DNA of 63,042 bases, from positions 1-63,042 of the forward strand of contig CAILVY010000377.1 in the NCBI GenBank assembly GCA_903837785.1, in the 5' to 3' direction. Shown piece after piece: positions 37,330-45,256 of the stretch (the first letter of the stretch is position 1; each line of letters starts with the position of its first letter). The stretch is from Candidatus Hydrogenedentota bacterium (lineage in GTDB: Bacteria > Hydrogenedentota > Hydrogenedentia > Hydrogenedentales > CAILVY01). The notes under the pieces were generated by a model. It worked only from the letters and a program-made list of their open reading frames with translations. It ran no database searches and was not told the DNA's origin. The position numbers and the translations under genes are program-made.

Positions 37330-39759
37330 ATGAGAACTGTGGGCATTGCGCTTGTGCTTGTCGCGGCGGCCGGGACAGCCGCCGCGGTCTCGGATTTTCA
37401 GTGGACATTCAGCAACAACACCTTTCTGAGTTACCGGCTCGCCGACGGATCCGCCGTATCGTCGACGCTGCTCTATGATGGCCCGTATCCCGCGGACAAC
37501 CCGACGTTGACGCTCGTCGTGGGCAACCGCTACGAAGTGACGGTGGTCAACAGCACGACGCATCCTTTCGAGGTGCTGGCCAAGGGGGCGAACGCGGACG
37601 CGGATGTCGTGCTCCTGTCGCAAGGGGCCACGATGGGGACGCTTGAGGCGGACGCGGACATCGCGTGGAGCGATGACCTGGCGGCCACGAGCGGGAAAGT
37701 AACGTTCACGCTGACCCCGGCCCTGGCGGCGGCCATGAAGTCTGGAGGTGCGGTTCCCGGCTATCGCTGCATGGTTCATACGAGCACGATGCGGGGTGAT
37801 TTCGATCTGATCGGCATCCCGGTGGCGGATCCGATTCCGGGCGGCATACCCCAGGGATCCATTACGGTGGAATTGGAGACGGTGACGGACGGGCTGGTTT
37901 CGCCGTTGGGCGCGGCCTTTCCGGACGATGCCACAGGCCGCATCTTCGTTTGGGATCAGACGGGGCAGATCTGGATTGTCGGCAGCGATGGGAACCGGCT
38001 TCCCACGCCGCTGCTGGACCTGAGCGCCCGGCTCGTCCCGCTGAACGCGGGCTATGATGAGCGGGGGCTGCTGGGGGTGGCGCTTCACGCCGATTTCGCA
38101 CAGCATCCCGTTCTCTATACGTATACGTCGGAGCCGGTGGAGGGCACGGCGGATTTCACGGTTCCCATCACCGGCGCGTTCAATCATCAGGACGTGCTGG
38201 CGGAGTGGACGATTTCGGCGGGCAATCCCAACCTGGTGGACATGGCGAGCCGGCGCGAGCTGCTGCGCAACGATCACCCGCAATCCAACCACAACGGGGG
38301 GGCGCTGCATTTCGGGCCGGACGGCATGCTTTACCTGTCGATTGGGGATGGCGGCGCGGGCGATGATCAGGGCGACGGCCACGCGCCCGAGGGAAATGCG
38401 CAACTCCTCGACCGGATTCTGGGAAAGATCCTGCGCATCGACGTGGATGGCGGCGGCACGCCTTCGGCCAATGGCCAGTACGGCATCCCGGTGGACAATC
38501 CCTTCCTGGGGGCGGGCATGGCGCACGAGATCTATGTGTACGGCCTGCGGAATCCCTACAGCTTTCATTTCGATTATGTATCGGGCGGCCTGTACATCGG
38601 CGATGCCGGGCAGAATGACATCGAGGAAGTGGACCTCGTGAGCTCGGGCGACAACTGCGGATGGCACATCAAGGAGGGATCCTTCTTCTTCAATCCGAAC
38701 GGCACGCTGGACGGCTTTGTCACGAATGACCCGGTGGTCCTGCCCGTGCCCCCTGGTTTGACCGACCCTATCGCGGAATACGATCACGACGAAGGAACGG
38801 CGGTCATCGGCGGCGTCGTGTACCGCGGCACGGCGATTCCGCCGCTCGCCGGGCGCTATGTGTTTGCCGACCTCGGCCAGTCATTCAGTCAACCCTCGGG
38901 ACGCCTGTTCTATCTGGACGCCGCCAACGCGATTCAGGAGTTTCAGATTGGAGCGCCTGGCCGCCCGCTGGGCTATTGGCCGAAGGGTTTCGCCCAGGAT
39001 GCCGCCGGGGAGGTCTATCTCTGCGTGACGCAAACGCTGGGCCCTTCCGGAACGACCGGGGCGCTGCTCAAGATCATTCCCTTCGGCGGCAATCCGGTTG
39101 GCCCCACGGCGGACTTCACGGCAGACGTCAATCTGGGCGAAGCGCCGCTCCTCGTGCAATTCACCGACACGTCCCAACCCGGCAGTGGCGCGATTGACAC
39201 GTGGCAGTGGTCGTTCGGCGACGGCGCCACGAGCGCGTTGCAGAACCCGGCGCACACGTACACGACGCCCGGCGCGTACAACGTCGTGCTCACCGTGAGC
39301 ACCGGGGTGGGGTCCAACACGATGACAAAGACCGGCTACGTAACCGTGGAGGCGCCGGCCAATCCCACCGCCGAGTTCACGGCAGACCTCACCTCCGGCG
39401 TCGCCCCGTTGAGCGTGGTGTTCACGGACCATTCCACGCCGGGCAGTTCCGCGATCACGGGCTGGCTCTGGGAATTCGGCGATAGCGTAACCAGCACGGA
39501 ACAGAACCCCACACACGTCTACAGCACGCCGGGCATGTACACGGTCTCGCTCACCGTGACGACTGCCGCGGGGTCAAATACGGCCACGAAGCCGGCGTAT
39601 ATCGTCGTGCGGATGGCGTGCGGGTGCGCGGGAGGGAAGAGCGGCCCGGAAAACGCTTCGCTCGGCCTGCTGCCTAATGGGGACCTGCTCATCGCGGCAG
39701 GCGCTGTGCTCATTCTGCTGCTTGTGCGCCGGCGGAGCTACCAGCAGCACGGACGATAG
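37330..39759 (+). CDS. Surface protein: type 1 copper-like cupredoxin, glucose/sorbosone dehydrogenase-like propeller, two PKD domains, C-terminal membrane tail
   Basis: 809 residues from ATG 37330. Sec signal ends near AAAVSD. Residues about 20-165 are a cupredoxin: TTHPFEVLAKG supplies a His and YRCMVHTSTMRGDF a Cys-x2-His-x3-Met set, close to amicyanin-type ligands. Residues about 180-590 form a soluble glucose dehydrogenase/sorbosone dehydrogenase-like propeller (DERGLLGVALHADF, NHNGGALHFGPDGMLYLSIGDG, YVYGLRNPYSFHFD, YIGDAGQNDIEEVD), which in relatives binds PQQ and calcium. Two PKD domains follow (WQWSFGDGATS; WLWEFGDSVTS). The end is MACGCAGGKSG, a hydrophobic span and RRRS, a sorting or anchor signal. 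The copper site could pass electrons from the propeller (inference). Confidence 0.88.
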   Translation: MRTVGIALVLVAAAGTAAAVSDFQWTFSNNTFLSYRLADGSAVSSTLLYDGPYPADNPTLTLVVGNRYEVTVVNSTTHPFEVLAKGANADADVVLLSQGATMGTLEADADIAWSDDLAATSGKVTFTLTPALAAAMKSGGAVPGYRCMVHTSTMRGDFDLIGIPVADPIPGGIPQGSITVELETVTDGLVSPLGAAFPDDATGRIFVWDQTGQIWIVGSDGNRLPTPLLDLSARLVPLNAGYDERGLLGVALHADFAQHPVLYTYTSEPVEGTADFTVPITGAFNHQDVLAEWTISAGNPNLVDMASRRELLRNDHPQSNHNGGALHFGPDGMLYLSIGDGGAGDDQGDGHAPEGNAQLLDRILGKILRIDVDGGGTPSANGQYGIPVDNPFLGAGMAHEIYVYGLRNPYSFHFDYVSGGLYIGDAGQNDIEEVDLVSSGDNCGWHIKEGSFFFNPNGTLDGFVTNDPVVLPVPPGLTDPIAEYDHDEGTAVIGGVVYRGTAIPPLAGRYVFADLGQSFSQPSGRLFYLDAANAIQEFQIGAPGRPLGYWPKGFAQDAAGEVYLCVTQTLGPSGTTGALLKIIPFGGNPVGPTADFTADVNLGEAPLLVQFTDTSQPGSGAIDTWQWSFGDGATSALQNPAHTYTTPGAYNVVLTVSTGVGSNTMTKTGYVTVEAPANPTAEFTADLTSGVAPLSVVFTDHSTPGSSAITGWLWEFGDSVTSTEQNPTHVYSTPGMYTVSLTVTTAAGSNTATKPAYIVVRMACGCAGGKSGPENASLGLLPNGDLLIAAGAVLILLLVRRRSYQQHGR

Positions 39760-39899
39760 CAGGACCGGGACAAATCCATAGCCGCGGGAAACGGCGGGCG
39801 AGCGTCCGCGCGGGCGGAAGGGCTCCCTTGGCAGTGATGCGAAGTTCTCTGCCACCGAGGCCTTTCCAACACCATATCGCAACCGGGTCTTATGTGAGA

Positions 39900-39989
39900 A
39901 TAGACGGCATAGCGCTGAAAATAGGCGGCACTTTTTGAACATAGACGGGGCCTTTTTGTGCATAGATTGCATGAAATGGAAATAGAATG
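39900..39989 (+). repeat. Five phased 8-bp repeats, consensus ATAGACGG
   Basis: Copies start at 39900 (ATAGACGG), 39921 (ATAGGCGG), 39941 (ATAGACGG), 39962 (ATAGATTG) and 39982 (ATAGAATG): distances 21, 20, 21 and 20 bases. Between copies 2-4 the intervening bases also match (CTTTTTG). Two helical turns per unit means all copies lie on one DNA face. Confidence 0.6.
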
Positions 39990-40269
39990 AAGGTCAGAAT
40001 TGTGTGCCCGGATGGGTTAACGCATTGGCATTCCGTGACTTACGATTCTTTGACCACCGGGGCGAAGGGCCGATTCGCGCAATTCGCTTGGTTCTTGGGT
40101 CCGGGATTCAATTGTCGGGAGGGAGACCGAGCCCACGGAGCAGTGTGAAGTGCGCTGTGATGGGCGCCGGCCCCGTCGCCGTTCGGCGGCAGGCGTTCCT
40201 AGAACTTCTCCCATACTTCTGGCCGGGGCATTGCAGCCTTCGCGCGAGGCGACCGGGCGGACGGGGGCA

Positions 40270-40304
40270 TTAAGTGATTAAGCGATTAAGGGACTAAGTG
40301 ATTT
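40270..40304. repeat. Tandem TAAG(T/C)GATT-like repeat
   Basis: Four imperfect copies of a 7- to 9-base unit: TAAGTGATT, AAGCGATT, AAGGGAC, TAAGTGATT. It is A+T rich in a GC-rich neighbourhood. Its role is unknown. Confidence 0.5.
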
Positions 40305-40494
40305 GAAGAGAAGGGGATGGAGAGGTTGGACGGGGCGGGTTGGAGGCGTCGGGAAAGCGTGAAGACTGGGGAGCGGACGAGTAGACGCACCAGTCTACTT
40401 TGGGGAGTTGTACCTCTCTGTGAACGTGGCCGGAGGGTGTTCGGCGGGAATGAGTTATCCCGGACGCCCGCGCGCGGTGGAATGACGAGGATGG

Positions 40495-40514
40495 ATTCCC
40501 GCCTGCGCGGGAAT
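40495..40514. repeat. REP-like palindrome ATTCCCGC-CTGC-GCGGGAAT
   Basis: An 8-bp perfect stem (40495-40502 with 40507-40514) and 4-base loop. Very similar short palindromes are dispersed in many environmental bacterial genomes. Here it stands alone in non-coding DNA. Confidence 0.55.
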
Positions 40515-40548
40515 TGCGGCCATACCACGCGCATGGCGGGCGGGAAGA

Positions 40549-40570
40549 GGGCAGACAAGAATGTCTGCCC
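40549..40570. repeat. Hairpin GGGCAGACA-AGAA-TGTCTGCCC
   Basis: A 9-bp perfect stem (40549-40557 with 40562-40570) and a 4-base loop, 34 bases after the previous palindrome. The pair looks like a clustered REP-type (RAYT-mobilised) element; no transposase gene is seen nearby. Confidence 0.55.
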
Positions 40571-40816
40571 CACATTGCCCCAACTCCACGCACGCGGTGG
40601 GAGGATGAACGCGAAATGCGGAACACCCTGCCCCACGCACACGTGGAGAGTGGCGGATGGATTCAAGCACCAAGAGCGCGAATATCACGAAGGGTGAGAA
40701 AGGGCGAGCAAGCTCGCAACTTGCCCTGCGCAGCCCTGCGAAGCAGGAAGCCGCAAGAATAGAGTCCTGCGAGTTGCATTGGCTTCCTGACCTATGCGAT
40801 GGACCTATCTTTCAGG

Positions 40817-42664
40817 TCACTTGTCTTCAGGGGTCTTGGCTTTGAAGGCTTCCACGACGCCCGTGGAAAACACAATGTAGACCATGTCTTGCGGGTAGTC
40901 TCTTGGGACATAGAAGCCTTCGGGCGGAGCTGCCGGGTGCTTCGCCTCGTCGATGAACGGCCACAAGGGGTAGGTCTGGCTGTCCGGGTCAGGGGTCTCA
41001 CTGAGCTCGATGCGTCTATCCGCGCCGACATGCGCATAAACACCACTGTAGAGCGGGCCCGCATGGACAAGGTCGAGGCCGTCCCCTGCCCTTTGTACCC
41101 ATAGAGCGTTTGCCGGAATCTCCTTCGTTTTCGGCCTGTACATACTTCCGTCGGCGAGCAACATTGTCCATCCGATAGCGCCGGACAGGCTTCCACCCTT
41201 CTCTGGGCTAAAGGGAGGGAATTTCGAGACGACTGTGTTGGCAGGTGGCAGCTTGAAGTGGTTGCCGCGGCCAATAGCCTTCCACTCCTCGGAAGACGCG
41301 GGGCGTTGACCTCTGTGTATCCCGGTTACGAGAAGAAGAAGCTTCCCTCCTTTTACGACATATCCATAGGGCGGTGCGGTGGGATCATCGAACAAAGTAA
41401 GTTTCAGACTCTTGGGCAGTGAGTACACCAGAAGCGAGCCGGGAACCGGAGCCATCCCATCGGGTGGCACGATGAGTTCGCCGTTCTTCCCGGGGAACAA
41501 CCAGCCCATCTGTTTCGGTGCCGGTCCTGCAATCAGCACGGAAGATGCGGTAATAGGATTCCAGCCATTCCCTGCGCGGAGTGCCACGAGCCGCGATCCA
41601 TCGGGAGAGAAACTGAAGCGCATGTACCCCGCGTTGTCCCGGAAGCGTTCCCGCGTAATCATCCGTGCGTTTGAACCTTGGCCATCCGACACGACGATCT
41701 GACAACCGAAAGTCGGAGCTCGAGACGGCCTGGCCCACCGATCCGGCCAGCGCGGGCGGACAGGCTTGTACCAAGGTGTGAGGTTGATGGGTTCTTGCGG
41801 GTTATAGAACTCCGCCTGCTGCAATGCTCGTGGATAGGCCCACGCGGAGCCATCCCGAGAGATGGCCAGAGAACCCGTGGACAGACAGGCCTTGCTCTCA
41901 ACATAGGACGACATGGAGCCCTTCACAGAAGATACCCGCCACAGAGAGGCGGCATCTCTACGCGTGGCGTTAAGGAGCAGCATTAGGTTCTTTGTTTCGG
42001 GAACCCACTCCAGCAACCGGATTGATCCCTTCTTGCTCGCACGGACCTCGGGTTTTCCGCCTTCCGGGTTCGCGAGACAAATCCTCGCTTTGGATTGCCC
42101 GAGGTCGCCATCCACCAGGTAGAAAGCAATGCTGTCCCCGCTGGGCGACCAACGCGGGTGTTCATGGAAGCATTTCGGTTTGAAATCTCGCGTCAGACAA
42201 TGGACGTTGCTTCCGTCCGCGTCCATCACGAAGATGCGCAGCATGCCAAGGCGCGACGAGGAAAAGGCGATCCGTTTGCCGTCGGGCGACCAGGAGGGAG
42301 AGAAGTTGAAGGATTGTCCGTCAGTGAGCTTCCGGGAATTCGAGCCATCTGCCTCGATCAGGTGGATATCCGCGCGTACCCTGAGATCATGTACAACGTA
42401 AGCAATAGTGTTTCCGCGCGGCGACCACTCTGAGTCTTGTTCCATAGCATCGTCGTGGGTAATTCTCGACAGGTGGGAACCATCAGAATTGACGACATAG
42501 AGGTCCGTCGAATCTTGGTCCTCGGATTGTTCCTGTGCGGGCGCGATAAGCGCCCAACCAGTTGCAAGAAAGACAATCAGGCACGGGGACATAACCGCAC
42601 TTGCCCCTCTTGGTCCCGCGCCGCGGACGGATCTGTAAGCATATTTTTCCCGAATTCCGGCCAT
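40817..42664 (-). CDS. Exported PD40 (TolB-like) beta-propeller protein, paralogue 1
   Basis: 615 residues from ATG 42664 (GGTGGAG just upstream); an ATG at 42592 would give a shorter signal peptide. Signal core PCLIVFLATGWALIAPAQ. PD40/WD40-like repeats: LYVVNSDGSHLSRITH, SEWSPRGNTIAYV, HLIEADGSNSRKLTDG, SWSPDGKRIAFSSSRLG, IFVMDADGSNVHCLTRD, then a long C-terminal part with its own conserved tail (LWPFIDEAKHPAAPP). The TolB-like propeller suggests protein or ligand binding in the periplasm. The C-terminal third is shared with the next paralogue, so it forms a small local family. Function not known. Confidence 0.82.
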   Translation of the reverse strand: MAGIREKYAYRSVRGAGPRGASAVMSPCLIVFLATGWALIAPAQEQSEDQDSTDLYVVNSDGSHLSRITHDDAMEQDSEWSPRGNTIAYVVHDLRVRADIHLIEADGSNSRKLTDGQSFNFSPSWSPDGKRIAFSSSRLGMLRIFVMDADGSNVHCLTRDFKPKCFHEHPRWSPSGDSIAFYLVDGDLGQSKARICLANPEGGKPEVRASKKGSIRLLEWVPETKNLMLLLNATRRDAASLWRVSSVKGSMSSYVESKACLSTGSLAISRDGSAWAYPRALQQAEFYNPQEPINLTPWYKPVRPRWPDRWARPSRAPTFGCQIVVSDGQGSNARMITRERFRDNAGYMRFSFSPDGSRLVALRAGNGWNPITASSVLIAGPAPKQMGWLFPGKNGELIVPPDGMAPVPGSLLVYSLPKSLKLTLFDDPTAPPYGYVVKGGKLLLLVTGIHRGQRPASSEEWKAIGRGNHFKLPPANTVVSKFPPFSPEKGGSLSGAIGWTMLLADGSMYRPKTKEIPANALWVQRAGDGLDLVHAGPLYSGVYAHVGADRRIELSETPDPDSQTYPLWPFIDEAKHPAAPPEGFYVPRDYPQDMVYIVFSTGVVEAFKAKTPEDK

Positions 42665-42746
42665 TATGGCCACTCCACCATTATGCCTCGGCCAGTTTGC
42701 CAACGCTTCGCCGCATGGAAGACGCCCACATTGTACATTGCCTTGC

Positions 42747-43178
42747 CTACTCTATGAAGATTTTCTTGCCTGGCGGAATCACTGTCCCATCCTCAAGAAC
42801 CAACGTGCGGCCAGGGGTATCATCGAACCAGAAACCCACCCATCTCGGAGGTACCACGGACTGTCCCGACTCCGTTATGAAAGGCCAGAATCCGGGATTT
42901 CTCCCAAGCCAGTCTTCACCTGCACGCGTGAACTCGAACTTCGTCGTACTATCAACTGACGCCAGAGCTTCCGTGGCTTCAGCTCATCGCCTTTCTCTTT
43001 CGGAATCGGTGCTAACTCCAACGCCGTCCACGTCAGAAAAGTCAAAGTCTGCGCCGAAATACGGCCTTATCTGGGCACCGGCAGGACTGCAATCAAGCAG
43101 AAGGAAAACAGCGATGCAAATCCCTCTAGTGTACATTGTATATACGTCCTGCATGTTGCTTAATATAGCCCGTCGCAT
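42747..43178 (-). pseudogene. Decayed third PD40 paralogue
   Basis: One reading frame runs from a signal-peptide-like start (CIAVFLLLDCSPAGAQ) to a TAG at 42747-42749, interrupted by TGA at 42984-42986. Around that stop, STDSERERR-stop-AEATEA aligns with TTDSRGERRWAEATEG of the neighbour at 43160-44983: the Trp codon TGG has become TGA. After it, STTKFEFTRAGEDWLGR and PGFWPFI match that neighbour's VTTKIEFTRAGEEWFGR and SGFWPFI. Most of the propeller and a large internal segment are missing. A 25-base stretch around 42912-42936 is also identical in DNA to the neighbour's 3' end. It is therefore a remnant of a duplicated gene. Confidence 0.85.
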
Positions 43179-44983
43179 GGTGGCAGTAGGATACCACTTT
43201 CCAGAACAATGGTACTGCGGCGCGTATCCTCAAACCAGAAATTCCAGTGGTCCGGGGCAGCAACGATCTGTCCGGTCTTCGATATGAAGGGCCAGAATCC
43301 CGATCGTCGGCCAAACCACTCTTCACCTGCACGCGTGAACTCGATCTTCGTAGTGACTTCAACTGATGCGAGATGAGCGCATGTGCCACCATGGACTCTG
43401 TAAAGGCGGAGCGTTCCGTCTGCCTCACGGTAGACAAAGACCACATGTGAGCATGCTGGGAGATCATCACTTACACGAATCAACTGTTTGGGCGAAATTC
43501 CGATAAGTCTACACACAGGTTCACCGTCTGCCGTTTCTCCTTGGACTCTCGGTACTTCTGAAGCCTTCGCGCAGCAACTACCCAGTGGTGGCACCTGAGG
43601 AACCCCGATTACGTCAAGGACGGGCCATGGGTCGGGAAAACACTCCCAATCGGCTGGCCTCTGGGCCGATTCTGGCCACGAGATGCTGCCTCCCCTGTTT
43701 ACCCAGAAGACCACGCTTTCCCGTCCTCTATCGCGTGCACAGCCGCGCAATCTTTCACCGTCACGAACAAGCCATACACTCGAGTCTCCCCGGTAGAATG
43801 TCTTCGTTCGATAGAGTTCGCCGTGTTGCAGAATGACCATCCAGCCTTCCGTTGCTTCAGCCCAGCGCCGTTCTCCTCTTGAGTCGGTCGTCGCAGCACA
43901 GAGTAGTGAATCGGATGGATAGCGGTGCAGACGCGCAAAGAGAAGCGTTTTCCCATCCGGCGCTACAGCGGGTTCGGAATAGATGACGCTTGGATCTTCG
44001 TTAGAGTTCAGTTGAGTCAAACGACTTCTGTCCATTTCCATCATATACAATGAGAGTATGGGTTCCATGTCATTTTGTTCATCGCTTGACTCTTCGGGCA
44101 TCAATCCTCCAGCGAAGATGAGATTGCTTCCATCTGGGCTCCAAGCAGGGTCAGAGCACCAAGACCAGAGATCGGGCGGAAAGACCGTTTCGCACTTCAG
44201 TGAGGACAGGTTCAATAGACTCAGCTTGTCGCCCGCCAGATTCTTCTTGATGACCAAGGCCGCCTTCTTCCCGTCAGGCGAACTCGCCACTTGTAGCAGT
44301 TTCTCTTCTGTTCTCCAGAGTAGCTCCGCTGAGCAGGTATCGAGATTGAAAGAACAGAGAGACGTATTCCCATTGGAGTCAATCGAAATGTAAAGGAGGT
44401 CGCTGTTTCCGCGCCAGGAGGGGCTTTTTTCGTACGCATAATAGCCATCGTCTTCAGTCATCCGTGTCGGATTGCTGCCGTCGCAGTCCATGATGATTAG
44501 CCGCAACCCTCCGAAGCGGGTAGATACAAATGCAATTCGCCTGCCGTCGGGCGACCAGACAGGGTTGTAGTCGTTAGCGGGATCTGCTGTCAGGTTCCTC
44601 CGGTTTGTTCCATCAATGTCCGCGCTCCAGATATCAAATGCATTTTCGGGGCCTAGATAAGTGTGTCTCAAGGGTCGGCGAGGCGCCGTATTCGCCGGAA
44701 GCTCGAAGTTCTCTTGCGCCACATCTGCTGGGGAGGGAACTTTCGGTCGTTCTCGGGCTTGAAACGCAATACGCGTCCCGTCGGGACTGAAGGCAGGATA
44801 TTCATACACAAGATCGCCAAGAGGAATTCTGCGCAAATCAGAACCATTCAGATTGCAGAGATAGATGCCGTTTTCCTGATTCCTTCCAGGGTTCTCGGCA
44901 GATCCAAAGGAAGCTTCAAGCAACATCGCAATGCACACAAGGAGCAATTGAGCGCATTTGTTGCCGGTGAGACTATCTGTCAT
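43160..44983 (-). CDS. Exported PD40 (TolB-like) beta-propeller protein, paralogue 2
   Basis: 607 residues from ATG 44983. Signal peptide about residues 1-30 (LLLVCIAMLLEASFGSAE). Propeller repeats: IYLCNLNGSDLRRIPLG, PAFSPDGTRIAFQAR, WSADIDGTNRRNLTADP, VWSPDGRRIAFVSTRFGG, LIIMDCDGSNPTRMTED, PAWSPDGSNLIFAGG. The C-terminal part (EFTRAGEEWFGR, GFWPFISKTG) is shared with the neighbouring pseudogene and more distantly with paralogue 1. Codons here are less GC-rich than those of the flanking carbohydrate genes, which suggests a different origin or weaker expression. Role unknown. Confidence 0.82.
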   Translation of the reverse strand: MTDSLTGNKCAQLLLVCIAMLLEASFGSAENPGRNQENGIYLCNLNGSDLRRIPLGDLVYEYPAFSPDGTRIAFQARERPKVPSPADVAQENFELPANTAPRRPLRHTYLGPENAFDIWSADIDGTNRRNLTADPANDYNPVWSPDGRRIAFVSTRFGGLRLIIMDCDGSNPTRMTEDDGYYAYEKSPSWRGNSDLLYISIDSNGNTSLCSFNLDTCSAELLWRTEEKLLQVASSPDGKKAALVIKKNLAGDKLSLLNLSSLKCETVFPPDLWSWCSDPAWSPDGSNLIFAGGLMPEESSDEQNDMEPILSLYMMEMDRSRLTQLNSNEDPSVIYSEPAVAPDGKTLLFARLHRYPSDSLLCAATTDSRGERRWAEATEGWMVILQHGELYRTKTFYRGDSSVWLVRDGERLRGCARDRGRESVVFWVNRGGSISWPESAQRPADWECFPDPWPVLDVIGVPQVPPLGSCCAKASEVPRVQGETADGEPVCRLIGISPKQLIRVSDDLPACSHVVFVYREADGTLRLYRVHGGTCAHLASVEVTTKIEFTRAGEEWFGRRSGFWPFISKTGQIVAAPDHWNFWFEDTRRSTIVLESGILLPPCDGLY

Positions 44984-45200
44984 TTGACTCTGTCCATCTT
45001 CGGAACCGGTTTAGCGATACGTCATTCCGCCATGTCTCTCGATGTTGAAGGCAAGCCTCTGGGTAGCGCTGCAAGTGAATGGGACGGCCGTTCGCATGTT
45101 CTCGCCCGGCCGTTCCACTTCCCGCCTGATCCGGGCCACACAAGTGTATGTCAGCTTCCTTAATACCGCATCTGGTCCGGCGGTTTCCAACAGGCCGTAC

Positions 45201-45229
45201 TTGAACAGGGCTTGGGCGAATCTTAGGAT
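45201..45229 (+). promoter_or_regulatory. Promoter candidate for the GH123-like gene
   Basis: TTGAAC (45201-45206), 17-base spacer, TAGGAT (45224-45229), 28 bases before the ATG at 45257. Each hexamer has one or two differences from consensus. Confidence 0.45.
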
Positions 45230-45256
45230 GACAGGGGAACCGGGAGGGAACAGGCC

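Larger units (their letters stand above)
39760..40816. other. 1-kb intergenic region with several repeats, no gene
   Basis: No coding region I would support: all open frames are short, arginine- or proline-rich, and overlap in several frames. The region holds five phased repeats (39900-39989), a TAAG-rich tandem repeat (40270-40304) and two short-loop hairpins (40495-40514 and 40549-40570), each listed separately. It may be a decayed mobile element or a repeat-prone intergenic island. Confidence 0.6.

Noticed and set aside
42601..43287. + strand open frame of about 228 codons
   Set aside because: It is antisense to the PD40 pseudogene, where homology to the neighbouring paralogue supports the minus strand.
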